NCBI GenBank assembly: GCA_021229015.1
Contig: CM037785.1
Span: forward strand, 266,221-330,220
Length of the DNA: 64,000 nucleotides
Direction of reading: 5' to 3'
From: Solen grandis
Lineage: Eukaryota; Mollusca; Bivalvia; Adapedonta; Solenidae
Position 1 is the stretch's first letter, and every line of letters starts with the position of its first letter. Of the stretch, positions 45,089 through 57,129 are shown one piece after another. Under the pieces are notes generated by a model, which did not search any database, had not been told where the DNA came from, and saw nothing but the letters and a program-made list of their open reading frames with translations. The translations under genes and the position numbers were made by a program.

Positions 45089-47618
45089 TTTTTATACGCC
45101 GCCGGAGGCGGTCGTATATTGGCGTCATCTTCTCCGTCTGTCCGTACGTCCATATCTTGTGAACGCAACTCCTCCTACATTTCTGAATGAATCTTTTCAA
45201 AACTTGGTCAATGTCATTACTATAATGGGTAGATGTGCATGAAGTGGCGATTTTCCGGTCCATTGATTTTTACAAGATTTGTGTCCCTTGAAACTTAGTC
45301 TCTGTAGCTGATTGATATTGCAGCCTTGTGAACGCAACTCCTCCTACATTTCTGAACGAATCTTTTCAAAACTTGGTCAATGTCATTACTATAATGGGTA
45401 GATGTGCATGAAGTGGCGATTTTCCAGTCCATTGATTTTTACAAGATTTGTGTCCCTTGAAATTTAGTGTTTGTAGCTGATTGATATTGCAGCCTTGTGA
45501 ACGCAACTCCTCCTACATTTCTGAATGAATCTTTTCAAAACTTGGTCAATGTCATTACTATAATGGGTAGATGTGCATGAAGTGGCAATTTTCTGGTCCA
45601 TTGATTTTTACAAGATTTGTGTCCCTTGAAACTTAGTCTCTGTAGCTGATTGATATTGCAGCCTTGTGAACGCAACTCCTCCTACATTTCTGAATGAATC
45701 TTTTCAAAACTTGGTCAATGTCATTACTATAATGGGTAGATGTGCATGAAGTGGCGATTTTCCGGTCCATTAATTTTTACAAGATTTTTGTCCCTTGAAA
45801 CTTAGTCTCTGTAGCTGATTGATATTGCAGCCTTGTGAACGCAACTCCTCCTACATTTCTGAATGAATCTTTTCAAAACTTGGTCAATATCATTACTATA
45901 ATGGGTAGATGTGCATGAAGTGGCGATTTTCCGGTCCATTGATTTTTACAAGATTTGTGTCCCTAGAAACTTAGTCTCTGTAGCTGATTGATATTGCAGC
46001 CTTGTGAACGCAACTCCTTCTACATTTCTGAATGAATCTTTTCAAAACTTGGTCAATGTCATTACTATAATGGGTAGATGTGCATGAAGTGGCGATTTTC
46101 CGGTCCATTGATTTTTACAAGATTTGTGTCCCTTGAAACTTAGTCTCTGTAGCTGATTGATATTGCAGCCTTGTGAACGCAATCCTTCTACATTTCTGAA
46201 CGAATCTTTTCAAAACTTGGTCAATGTCATTACTATAATGGGTAGATGTGCATGAAGTGGCGATTTTCCAGTCCATTGATTTTTACAAGATTTGTGTCCC
46301 TTGAAATTTAGTGTTTGTAGCTGATTGATATTGCAGCCTTGTGAACGCAACTCCTCCTACATTTCTGAATGAATCTTTTCAAAACTTGGTCAATGTCATT
46401 ACTATAATGGGTAGATGTGCATGAAGTGGCGATTTTCCGGTCCATTGATTTTTACAAGATTTGTGTCCCTTGAAACTTAGTCTCTGTAGCTGATTGATAT
46501 TGCAGCCTTGTGAACGCAACTCCTCCTACATTTCTGAATGAATCTTTTCAAAACTTGGTCAATATCATTACTATAATGGGTAGATGTGCATGAAGTGGCG
46601 ATTTTCCGGTCCATTGATTTTTACAAGATTTGTGTCCCTAGAAACTTAGTCTCTGTAGCTGATTGATATTGCAGCCTTGTGAACGCAACTCCTCCTACAT
46701 TTCTGAATGAAACTTTTCAAAACTTGGTCAATGTCATTACTATAATGGGTAGATGTGCATGAAGTGGCGATTTTCCGGTCCATTGATTTTTACAAGATTT
46801 GTGTCCCTTGAAACTTAGTCTCTGTAGCTGATTGATATTGCAGCCTTGTGAACGCAATCCTTCTACATTTCTGAATGAATCTTTTCAAAACTTGGTCAAT
46901 GTCATTACTATAATGGGTAGATGTGCATGAAGTGGCGATTTTCCGGTCCATTGATTTTTACAAGATTTGTGTCCCTTGAAACTTAGTCTCTGTAGCTGAT
47001 TGATATTGCAGCCTTGTGAACGCAACTCCTCCTACATTTCTGAATGAATCTTTTCAAAACTTGGTCAATATCATTACTATAATGGGTAGATGTGCATGAA
47101 GTGGCAATTTTCCGGTTCATTAATTTTTACAAGATTTTTGTCCCTTGAAACTTAGTCTCTTTAGCTGATTGATATTTCAGCTTTGTGAATGCAATTTCTT
47201 GTATGTTTCTGACCTAATCTTTTCAAAACTTGGGCAATGTCATTTCTATACTGGGTAGATATGCACAAAGCAGGGATTTTGATGTTCATCAATATTTTAT
47301 AGTTCCTTTAAAGGTTGAAAACACAACTCAAGTTTCTAAACAGGTAAAAGTGGATAAAGCAGGGATTTTCTGGTACAGTGATTTTTGCGCGAGTTATGCG
47401 GAGAAAGAAAGAAGGATTCATATTGATACTGCTATTTGACCTATTGTCATATTGGAAGCATTTTTAGGGTTCTATCTCTGTTCAGCTAAATTAATTGGTC
47501 TTACAGACTTCATTATGAGCTTATGCTTACAGAAATGTTAAAAACGATAATTAAAAGACCCCTCTTGGTCTTTATATTTTGTGGCGGCGTATATTGTGGC
47601 ATCACTGGCACTCTTGTT
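45089..47618 (+). repeat. Hairpin-headed repeat, ATACGCCGCC family, copy 2 (169-bp satellite core)
   Basis: Hairpin at 45094-45117. About 12 monomers recur at 169 bp (marker CAGCCTTGTGAACGC at 45321, 45490, 45659, 45828 and on). A 3' segment runs from about 47160, ending GGCGGCGTATATTGTGGC...CTCTTGTT at 47618. Variant markers (CCCTAGAAAC, GCAATCCTTC, GAAATTTAGTGTTTG) each recur about four or five units apart, showing block duplication. Confidence 0.92.
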
Positions 47619-47631
47619 AACCTATTTTCAG

Positions 47632-50600
47632 AACTGAAACGCCATCTGATAGAGACCTACATAGCGCAGTTACAGCCAGCCACACTGCCAGAGCTTAACA
47701 GGCTGTATGTAGAGCCTAGTATGAAACTGGTGACAGATGGCACAGGGGGCACTGATGACAGTGATACAGATGAGTTTGTGGGCACTGATGACAGTGATAC
47801 AGACAAGTTTGTGACACTTAGAGAGGTTTTCTTTCAAGAACAGACCCAGTTTACTCAGATCTACATCTCGGGGGATGCAGGACATGGAAAGACTGCTTTG
47901 TGTAAAATGCTGGTTTTGGCCTGGTGTCAGGAACATTCTGATGATATACAGACCAACAAACATATCCCTGATGATTTCTTGGCAGTGATGAAGAATTTTG
48001 ACCTTCTTTTTTACATCCCTTTAAGGAACATTGGAAAGGATTGGATCATAAGTGAAATTATCAAAAAGCAGTTCTTGGAAGAACAAGATTTCCTAAATAT
48101 GATTATAAAAAATGAGAATTACAAAAGCTCATGTCTTGTAATACTAGATGGATTAGATGAGTGGGTTCTCCCTACAGACTATGAAACCCCTATGCACACC
48201 ACACATGGCCTGCCAGATTTGCGACATTTCAAAAAGTACTCTATCCTCACCACCACCCGCCCTTGGAAGCTCGAGGTGCTGAGGCTGGGGCCACATGAGA
48301 TGGACAGACAAGTCCGCCTTAAAGGAATTGACAGTGAAGCATCTGATACTTACATAAAAAATATGATTGATGTACTGAATGAGAAAAAAAATTTCAGAAA
48401 GGACAAAAATGACTTCCTTCGACAGATTAAGGATAAAAATCATCATTTCCTGAAAATTCCCATACTACTAAAACAGTTGATAATGTTGTGGTACAATGAC
48501 GAGAAAGAAGTTAGTGGAGGATCACAAGTTAATCTTTACAGTGCTATGATAAACCTGCTCTTGAAAGATGCATGGGAAAGAAATAAAAAGAAGTCACTAT
48601 CTGTAGGAAATAAGCAAACGTCAGAACTGCCCATGTGTCTTAAAAGTAAACAGTACTGCAAAATTCATAAGAACCTACTTCTTTCCTTGGCGTATCTTGC
48701 CTATACATTAGCTTTTAAAGGTCAGCTTATTTTTGACCATGTTGAAGCAGAAGTTCACAATTTGACAGAAGAAGATATAATATCCTGCTTAGCAGCAGGT
48801 TTGTTGTGCCAGGACATTTATTCAATTCACCAAGGTGATGAGAAGAAGAAAATATCATTCCTGCACAAAACCTTTCAGGACTTCCTGGCAGCTGTTTTCC
48901 TGGTCATGAACCCAGAGTCAGCACAACAACTCCAAACATACGACGCCATACAGAATAATCCTTCTTTGTATATGTTTGCATGTGGCATGGACACCCAAGT
49001 TATGACACTGTTATCTTTACAAATGCAGAACATCGCTAAGGATATGTCTAAATTTAATACGTTTAGCCGTCTAAAAGGTTTACAAGAAATAATGTGTGAA
49101 TGTGTTAGGGAGGGTAAGAACAGTGAACAGAAACTGCCGCATTTGGAGAGTATTTTTTTGCTTGCTGATACTGATTGGAAACAGGTAGACTGGAGGGCTT
49201 TACATGACATAATCAGTTCCAGTTTGTCCTATATAAAGTATTTATATATACGTCTTCCTGACGAATTTCGTTATATCATTGAGGATGATGATGACATTGA
49301 CGAGGATGATGATGACATTGACGACTATACCGCCTGTCTCCGTCTTGTGGTAGAGAGCGAGACAGTAAAACATTTTACTTTTTTTCCAACTCAAGGACTG
49401 TTCAGGAAGGACCTAGACATGCTGCACAAGGCATTGTTTGACAAATGGTCACTGTCATCACTGGAACTTTTTACATTATATTTTCAGCCATTCTTAAGCT
49501 ATCTACAGACTGACAAAGTGACCTCTCTGGTCAATTTAGACATCAGTGGCATGACTATCAGTAGTTGCCAGGAATATCAGATGGTGATGGAGGGTGTGGG
49601 AAAAGCAACACAATTGAAGACACTAATATTGACCATGTTAAGGTGTGAGGAAGATTATGACAACTGGACGCGCTGTTTGGAGGAAGAAAGAGAAGAGGAT
49701 TGGGTGAGGCGCTTCTATCATCTGGACCTGTCTCACTGTTCACAGTTACAGAAACTTACTATGTTTGGTAATGATATTAAAGTTACAATAAATACAAAAT
49801 CACTCACACATTGTAAGGTCAATAATGCAGATGTATACTTTGCTCCACATCCATGTGTTGGGTCCACCATACAGACACTGGACTTAGGGAAGATAACAGA
49901 TGCACATTCTGTGGATGAGATTGCCAACATTCTACCTCAACTGACTCAAGTATCATACCTTAAACTGAGGGATTTAGACTTTGCTAACAGAAATGTCTGT
50001 CTATCTCCTGGGGCAACACAACTAGAAACAGTTGAACTAAACAATGTCATGATGAAAAAAACAGATATGTCCAAATTCCTCACAGGTATCTCTGTCACTT
50101 GTCATAAGTTAATCTTCAAGTATAATGGAAAAAAGAGTGATGGTAGAAGATTGTCTGTGTCTGAGATTGCCACCATTCTGCCCCACCTGACTCATTTATC
50201 ACACCTGGTTCTGTATCACATTGCTGCTGTTGAGGAGGAGGAATGTCCTCATCATCTGGACCTGTCTCGCTGTTCACAGCTACAGACATGTATTTTGGAG
50301 GACTGTCCTGTCAGTAAGATTACAATCAACACAAGATCAGTAACAAAATGTGAAGTTGTAGATACACCCGTATATTTTGTTCCACACCCACATATTGGGT
50401 CCACCATACAGACACTTTTCTTAATGAGAATAACAGATCCAAAGTCTCTGGATGAGATTACCCGCATTCTGCCTCGCCTGACTCGGTTATCAGACCTGCA
50501 ACTGATTGAGTTAGATTTTGGTGATAGAGATGTCTGTCTGTCTACTGAGTTAACATGTCTAAACTCAGTTGCATTAAACAATGTTATGATGAAAAAAAAC

Positions 50601-51230
50601 ACTGTGATTAAATTTTTCACATCTATTCCAGTCAGTTGTCATAAGGTTACCATAATGTTTAAAGGAGATATATTGTGTGTAGATAAGATTGCAGACTTTC
50701 TGTCTCACCTGACTCGGGTATCACATTTGGAACTGCATGAGTTAGATTTTGGTGATAGAGATGTCTGTCTGTCTACTGAGTTAACATGTCTAAACTCAGT
50801 TGCATTAAACAATGTTATGATGAAAAAAAACACTGTGATTAAATTTTTCACATCTATTCCAGTCAGTTGTCATAAGGTTACCATAATGTTTAAAGGAGAT
50901 ATATTGTGTGTAGATAAGATTGCAGACTTTCTGTCTCACCTGACTCGGGTATCACATTTGGAACTGCATGAGTTAGACTTTGGTGATAGAGATGTCTGTC
51001 TGTCTCCCAAGGAAACATGTCTTGAAGAAATGGAATTGCATATGGTTATCATGAAAGATAGGGCAATGATCCAGTTTCTTGACTCAGTTTGCACCACCAA
51101 CCATGAGGTGGAATGTATGATTAAAGGTAAACTTAAAAGAGCAGTTAGAGCACACATCATATTAAGGTTTGTGGTTACCAGTTGGAATTCATCTGTCATA
51201 CAATTTAACAGAAAGCTAGCAGCTCCCTGA
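47632..51230 (+). CDS. NACHT-LRR (NLR-like) protein, main exon
   Basis: The exon begins after TATTTTCAG at 47631 and is open to a TGA at 51228. Order: a short acidic linker with a duplicated GTDDSDTD motif (47751-47812); a NACHT NTPase with Walker A GDAGHGKT (47871), Walker B CLVILDGLDEW (near 48135), ILTTTRPW (near 48243) and KIPILLKQL (near 48456); and FLHKTFQDFLAAVF (near 48858), the usual end of the NACHT-associated helical part. An acidic DDDDIDEDDDDIDD run lies near 49285. From about 49500 come leucine-rich repeats such as LDLSHCSQLQKL. Such STAND ATPases act as oligomerising switches in innate sensing, and the ligand is unknown. The open frame extends upstream to an ATG at 47523 inside the transposon. 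I favour the spliced start, giving about 1,199 residues from this exon. A 231-bp LRR unit is duplicated exactly (50508-50969). Confidence 0.88.
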
Positions 51231-51957
51231 ATATCCCCCGACAAGAAGTCAGTCAAACACTTCAGTCATCTAATTTCACTGACAACTGTAATTTGTCCTA
51301 AGAATATTGAAATCAAATTGATTGCTTAGTGGATAAAGAAATTTTTTTAAAAAAATAGGTGATAGAAAAGAATCATTAATTTTCATGGGGAACCAATTTT
51401 CAACAATTTCATGGCCAGTTTTACCCAGTAAATTAATCCCCACGAAAACTGTTCATTTAATAGACCTCCTGTTTTCTAGAGCATGAATCCACAAATGTAT
51501 ATACCAACAAAATTAACTTTTACAGATGCCATGAAATTTAAAACTAACGAAAATGAATGATTCTACAGACCAGCCCTAATGACTTGCACTCAGATTAGTA
51601 ATTATACTGTTTTCTGATGCAAATTTTCATGTTAACAATCTGATAACCTGATCAGACTGATTCCTGTACCCAGGGAGTTAAACTAGGCTGGTACACAGTA
51701 AGATAAATGTACTTGAAAACTAGACTGGTACTTAACGTCCCAGTATGTTTCAGATTGAAGTTTACAAAAGGAAAATATATTTTCACATAACCCGTAAGGG
51801 AAAGCCTAAAATGAGGTTTAATTAACCTCCAAAGTCCACACATTGAAATTTTTAATGAAAAAAACTTGGAATCCATAGTTGTGCATATATAGTTAGAAAA
51901 CTAGGTGGTGCGTGTTTTGAACATATTTACCAGAAACCTCATGGATGTCTCAGAGTA
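51231..51957. other. 3' flank of the NLR gene
   Basis: No AATAAA is obvious close to the stop. A diverged fold-back motif (CCTGATCAGACTG) lies near 51648. Nothing else is supported. Confidence 0.4.
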
Positions 51958-52067
51958 TGAGGGGTGTTTCAGAAGTCTGTGGACTCTTGTTATAATGTGA
52001 ACAAATTTTGATGTACCAAAGTAGAAGATATTTAAAGAAAATCTACTAACTTCTGAAACACCCCTTG
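51958..52067. mobile_element. 110-bp mariner-type MITE
   Basis: TGAGGGGTGTTTCAGAAGT on the left and, inverted, CAAGGGGTGTTTCAGAAGT on the right are flanked by TA at 51956-51957 and 52068-52069. The ends resemble those of the mariner at 57130-58386 (GGGGCATTTCAGA). Confidence 0.85.
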
Positions 52068-52578
52068 TATGTTAATTTTATGTTTTACAATGTTGTAAGC
52101 TAAGTATAGGACAAGAAAGCTACAAGTTGTGATTTTTCTTATGGTATATTTCGCTTACTAGGCATTTTTTGAGGTGAAATTCACAGAGGCTTTTATGGTG
52201 TAGGTTCATTCGGAGGTGACTCAAACAATTATAAGATATGGGACGTTAATTAGTTACAGATACTTAAAATCAAGAGTGGTACCAAGTGAAATTAACAAGT
52301 TTTGTATCCAGCCCCGCGTTTTGTAACCCAGAAGTCCATAACATTTCCGTTTGTATTCCTGTTGTATCATTGTGTATAGAGTGTAAGCTGGGGACCGAAT
52401 CCATAATAGTTGCGAGCGTTATTGTTAACTGAACACAGGGCTGATGTTTTCTTAACAACTAGGCTGGTACTTAGTGTGTTATGGCAATGACATACTAATA
52501 CATGCAGAGAGAGAGAGAGAAAAAAAATTGTTTAGGATATTAACATCTATGTCACTTTCTCTCTATCCCCCTCTCTCC
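52068..52578. other. Intergenic, short (GA)n tract
   Basis: A GA run lies near 52506-52520. No gene or repeat structure is otherwise supported. Confidence 0.4.
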
Positions 52579-53789
52579 TTTTTAGCTCACATGAGCACAA
52601 CGTGCTCAAGGTGAGCTTTTCTGATCGCCTTTTGTCCGGCGTCCGTCGTCCGTGCGTCCGGCGTCAACAATTGCTTCAAACAACATCTCCTCCTAAACGG
52701 CTTGGCCAATTTGAAAAATATTTTGCAGGAATGTTCCTTGGATGAAGCTCTACTAAAGTTGTATAAATGGTTCTGGTCCATTGCATAATTAGGTCACAGG
52801 AGCTAAAAATAGATTTTAAAAATGCAAACTTTGAAAATCTTCTTCTGCAAAACTGCAAGGCCTAGAGCTTAGATATTTGGTATGAAGCATCATCTTATGG
52901 GCCACTACCAAGATTGTACAAATCATAGCCCTATGGTGATAAATGACCCCGCACCAGGGGTCACTTGTTTTACATAGAATTATATAGAAAAATCTTAAAA
53001 AGTCTTCTTCTATAAATCCATAAGGCCTAGAGCTAAGATATTTGGGTATGTAGCATCATCTTATGGGCCACTACCAAGATTGTACAAATCATAGCCCTAA
53101 GGTGATAAATGACCCGGCACCAGGGGTCACTTGTTTTACATAGAGTTATATAGGAAAATCTTAAAAAATCTTCTTCTATGAATCCATAAGGCCTAGAGCT
53201 TAGATATTTGGTAAGTAGCATCATCTTATGGACCACTACCAAGATTGTACAAATCATAGCCCTATGGTGATAAATGACCCCCACCAGGGGTCACTTGTTT
53301 TACATAGAGTTATATAGGAAAATCTTAAAAAATCTTCTTCCATGAATGCATAAGGCCTAGAGCTTAGATATTTGGTATGTAGCATCATCTTATGGGCCAC
53401 TACCAAGATTGTACAAATCATAGCCCAATGGTGATAAATGACCCCACACCAGGGGTCACTTGTTTTACATAGAGTTAAATAGGAAAATCTTAAAAAATCT
53501 TCTTCTATGAATCAATAAGGCCTAGAGCTAAGATTTTTGGTATGTAGTAGCATCTAATGGTTCATTACAAAGATTCAAAGACTTGGCCCTACGGTGATAA
53601 ATGACCCTGCACCAAAGTCTTCTCTGAAACCATATGGCTCATTGCTTAGATATTTAGTGTGTAGTATTGTCAGGGGTAAAATGTTTTAGATTAAGTTATA
53701 TCAGAATCCTTGTCTGTTTAAAAACCTTGACATCAGTTGAAGCAATGGTACTCAGGTGAGCGATTCAGGGCCATCATGGCCCTCTTGTC
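52579..53789 (+). repeat. Hairpin-headed repeat, AGCTCACATGAG variant, copy 2
   Basis: Hairpin at 52584 onward. It has the same sequence as 26943-27819 over long stretches but one or more extra monomers (about 155 bp), and ends TCAGGTGAGCGATTCAGGG, GGGCCATCATGGCCC, TCTTGT. The leader differs by a short GTCCG-type expansion. Confidence 0.88.
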
Positions 53790-53807
53790 TTAATCAAAAT
53801 GTCAGAA

Positions 53808-55586
53808 TTTTTAGCTCAAGGTGAGCTTTTGTGATGGCCCTTCGTCCGTCGTCGTCCGTCGTCAACAATTTGCTTTAAACGACATCTCCTCTGAAATCTC
53901 TGGACATAATTTCATGAAACTTGACAGGAATGTTCCTTGGGTGAGGCTCTACAAAAGTTGCTAAAATAAAGTTGATCCATGAAGAACTCTGGTTGCAATG
54001 GCAACAAAAAGAAAAATAATTTGAAAACTTTAAAAATCATCTCCTTCAAAACTACTGCCCAGATTTCAAAATAATTTGGTACAGATGTTCCTTGGGTCAA
54101 CCTCTACCAAAGTTGCTAAAATTATTCCGATATGTAAAAAAACATGGCCGCCAGGGGCGGGGCTTATTTGCCTTATATGTATATAGAGAAACCTTTAAAC
54201 AACATCTCCTCTGAAACCACTGGACAGAATTTGATTAAACTTGGCAGGGATGATCCTTGGGTCAACCTTCACAAAAGTTGCAAAAATAAACTTGATCCAT
54301 GTAGAACTCTGGTTGCCATGGCAACAAAAAGAAAAAAAAAAGAAAACTTTAAAAATCATCTTCTTCAAAACTACTGGCCAGATTTTAAAATAAATTGGTA
54401 CAGATGTTTCTTGGGTCAACCTCTACCAAAGTTGCTAATATTATTCCGATCCGTAAAAAAACATGGCCGCCAGGGTCAGGGCTTATTTGCCTTATATGTA
54501 TATAGAGAAACCTTTAAACAACATCTCCTGAAACCACTGGACAGAAGTTGATTAAACTTGGCAGGGATGATCCTTGGGTCAACCTTCACAAAAGTTGCAA
54601 AAATAAACTTGATCCATGTAGAACTCTGGTTGCCATGGCAACAAAAAGAAAAAAAAAAATGAAAACTTTAAAAATCATCTTCTTCTAAACTACTGGCCAG
54701 ATTTTAAAATAAATTGGTACAGATGTTCCTTGGGTCAACCTCTACCAAAGTTGCTAAAATTATTCCGATCCGTAAAGAAACATGGCCGCCAGGGGCGGGG
54801 CTTATTTGCCTTATATGTATATAGAGAAACCTTTAAACAACATCTCCTCTGAAACCACTGGACAGAATTTGATTAAACTTGGCAGGGATGATCCTTGGGT
54901 CAACCTTCACAAAAGTTGCTAAAATAAACTTGATCCATGTAGAACTCTGGTTGCCATGGCAACAAAAAGAAAAAAAAATATGAAAACTTTAAAAATCATC
55001 TGCTTCAAAACTACTGGCCAGATTTTAAAATAAATTGGTACAGATGTTCCTTGGGTCAACCTCTACCAAAGTTGCTAAAAAATTTCCGATCCGTTAAAAA
55101 CATGGCCACCAGGGGCGGGGCTTATTTGCCTTATATGTATATAGGGAAAACTTTATACAACATCTCCTCTGAAACCACTGGACAGAATTTGATTATACTT
55201 GGCAGGGATGATCCTTGGGTCAACCTTCACAAAAGTTGCTAAAATAAACTTGATCCATATAGAACTCTGGTTGCCATGGCAACAAAAAGAAGAAAAATAT
55301 GAAAACTTTAAAAATCATCTTCTTCAAAACTACTGGCCAGATTTTAAAATAAATTGGTACAGATGTTCCTTGGGTCAACCTCTACCAAAGTTGCTAAAAT
55401 TATTCCGACTTTTAAAAAAACATGGCCGCCAGGGGCGGGGCTTATTTGCCTTATATGTATATAGGGAAAATAAAAATAAATTTAAATAAATAAAAATAGA
55501 TTTTAAAATAAATTGGTACAGATGTTCCTTGGGTCAACCTTTTTATCTCAGGTGAGCGATTTAGGGCCATCATGGCCCTCTTGTTT
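53808..55586 (+). repeat. Hairpin-headed repeat with 320-bp dimeric units
   Basis: T-run at 53808-53812, then a shortened hairpin AGCTCAAGGTGAGCT, and about five units of 319-320 bp (ACATGGCCGCC at 54142, 54461, 54780, 55100, 55420, the fourth with one mismatch). Each unit is two diverged halves of about 160 bp (CATCTCCTCTGAAACCACTGG versus CATCTTCTTCAAAACTACTG). The end is CTCAGGTGAGCGATTTAGGG...CTCTTGTTT. Frames inside it are not genes. Confidence 0.88.
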
Positions 55587-57129
55587 ATTCTTGTACCTCA
55601 GAAGTAACCCCTTCATTCTCTGCCATTGAAGCTGAGTGAACACAAGCTGTCCACTTGGCTAAAAACTGGCAAATTAAAAGTGACTTCTCAAAGCAACCCA
55701 TCAGGAGGTCATGGCAGCAAGGCTAATCAAACTTTACATGCTTACTGAATATAAGAAGGTAAATAAGTCAGCCACAAAAGACCTGTCAGCAGTAATTTCA
55801 GAGTTATGGCTCTCTTAGACTCAAGAAAATTTAGGTTAAAGATTTTGCCTGTATTTGATATCTCCACAATTAATGAAAATACCTTTTCAAAAACTTCATA
55901 TGTGGGTTTTATTCATTTGTCCAGGTCACTGTTCAAGGTCAGATAACTCTCACCTGTTTTAGCAAATAATATCCCCCTTTTAGACTTAAAATTTTTAGTT
56001 AAATGTTTGCATGCATCATATTATCATTCTTACGTATAAACTTCAAGGGTGTTTAGAGACATCTGGCTATGAAGTCACATAACTCTTGGCTGAATTTCAT
56101 TTTAGATTAGGGCCTCTTTTTAAGTTATACCTTTGTAAAGCTATCTCTAAAACCATTGCATGTATTATATTGCATCTTTCAAAATGTTCTCCAAACATGC
56201 CAATCTACTGAAATAGCCAATAGAGATAATCCTTTGCTGACTTTTATGCAAATTATGGGCATTTTTTAAAAATTTGATCAGTTTTCTGTGTTGTTAAGCA
56301 CTATCAAAGCTATATTTAAGTAACCGCTGCATGTATTGAATAGAAATGTTATCCCAGCTTTCCATCATTAGAGGGTACTTTGCTCCCCCACTCCCCACCC
56401 TCTAAAAAATGGATAAAGTTGTATTCATATATATATATCTTGGTGAGCAGCTATGATTGTTGATTTAATCCTTGAACTAATTAGTGCCACAATAGTCTAA
56501 TATACCTGCTATCAACAATAGCTTTGGGTTCATGGTTTACCTTCATTAAACATTGTTTTCTAATTCCACTTGACCATTTTTATGATATTGATTCAAAAAG
56601 ATGCACCACTTATCATACATGTATTTGATATTGTAAGAGCATACACAGAATGAACTTCGAAAAAATATAATTGGTGTAATTTAGTGTAGTGTCGAACATC
56701 TGTTAAGCATACATTTGATCTTGTTGTCCAGAATAAGATTGATAACTTCAGTAGATCAATTTATCCAGGATTATTTATGTAGATATCTATATTGATGTAA
56801 TGAAAAGTTGTGTTAATAATGATTTGTTATTCTTTATATTAATTTTGCATAAATCATAGTATAAAGTTCCTAGATTCCCTCAAAAAGGTTCAAGCCAACA
56901 TCAAGTTTGTTACAATTGAAGTTAACCTGTTGTGACAAAAGGCCTATTAGTGTATTCCATGTAAATATGTACTTAAGGCTGTGAAAGGTTTTAATGTTTG
57001 AATGACATGTTTGTGATACATGTAGTAGTAATTGATGTTGGCTGAAATAAAGTTAGATAATTATAGTTGTTATATACCTGTAATTAGTTGTTATATAGTC
57101 ATTATATAGTTGTATGATAAGTTGGTATA
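55587..57129. other. Old repeat-like sequence, no gene
   Basis: 55700-56350 has scattered phrases resembling the monomers at 59319-60746 (for example GATAACTCTCACC and TATCTCTAAAACCATTGCATG) but no intact hairpin or terminus. 56400-57129 shows nothing I can support. Confidence 0.4.

Noticed and set aside
39274..47160. CRISPR-like arrays (regular repeats)
   Set aside because: Monomers are directly adjacent with no unique spacers, and the genome is eukaryotic. They are satellite cores of transposable elements.
47523..47631. N-terminal MLTEML... extension as the natural start of the NLR protein
   Set aside because: The same peptide occurs in the other transposon copy at 41063, and a good splice acceptor lies between it and the NACHT exon. 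I treat it as transposon sequence that may be exonised.
54144..55489. 135- and 96-codon open frames in the 53.8-55.6 kb region
   Set aside because: They repeat with the 320-bp array and contain no conserved domain. They are frames through a repeat monomer.
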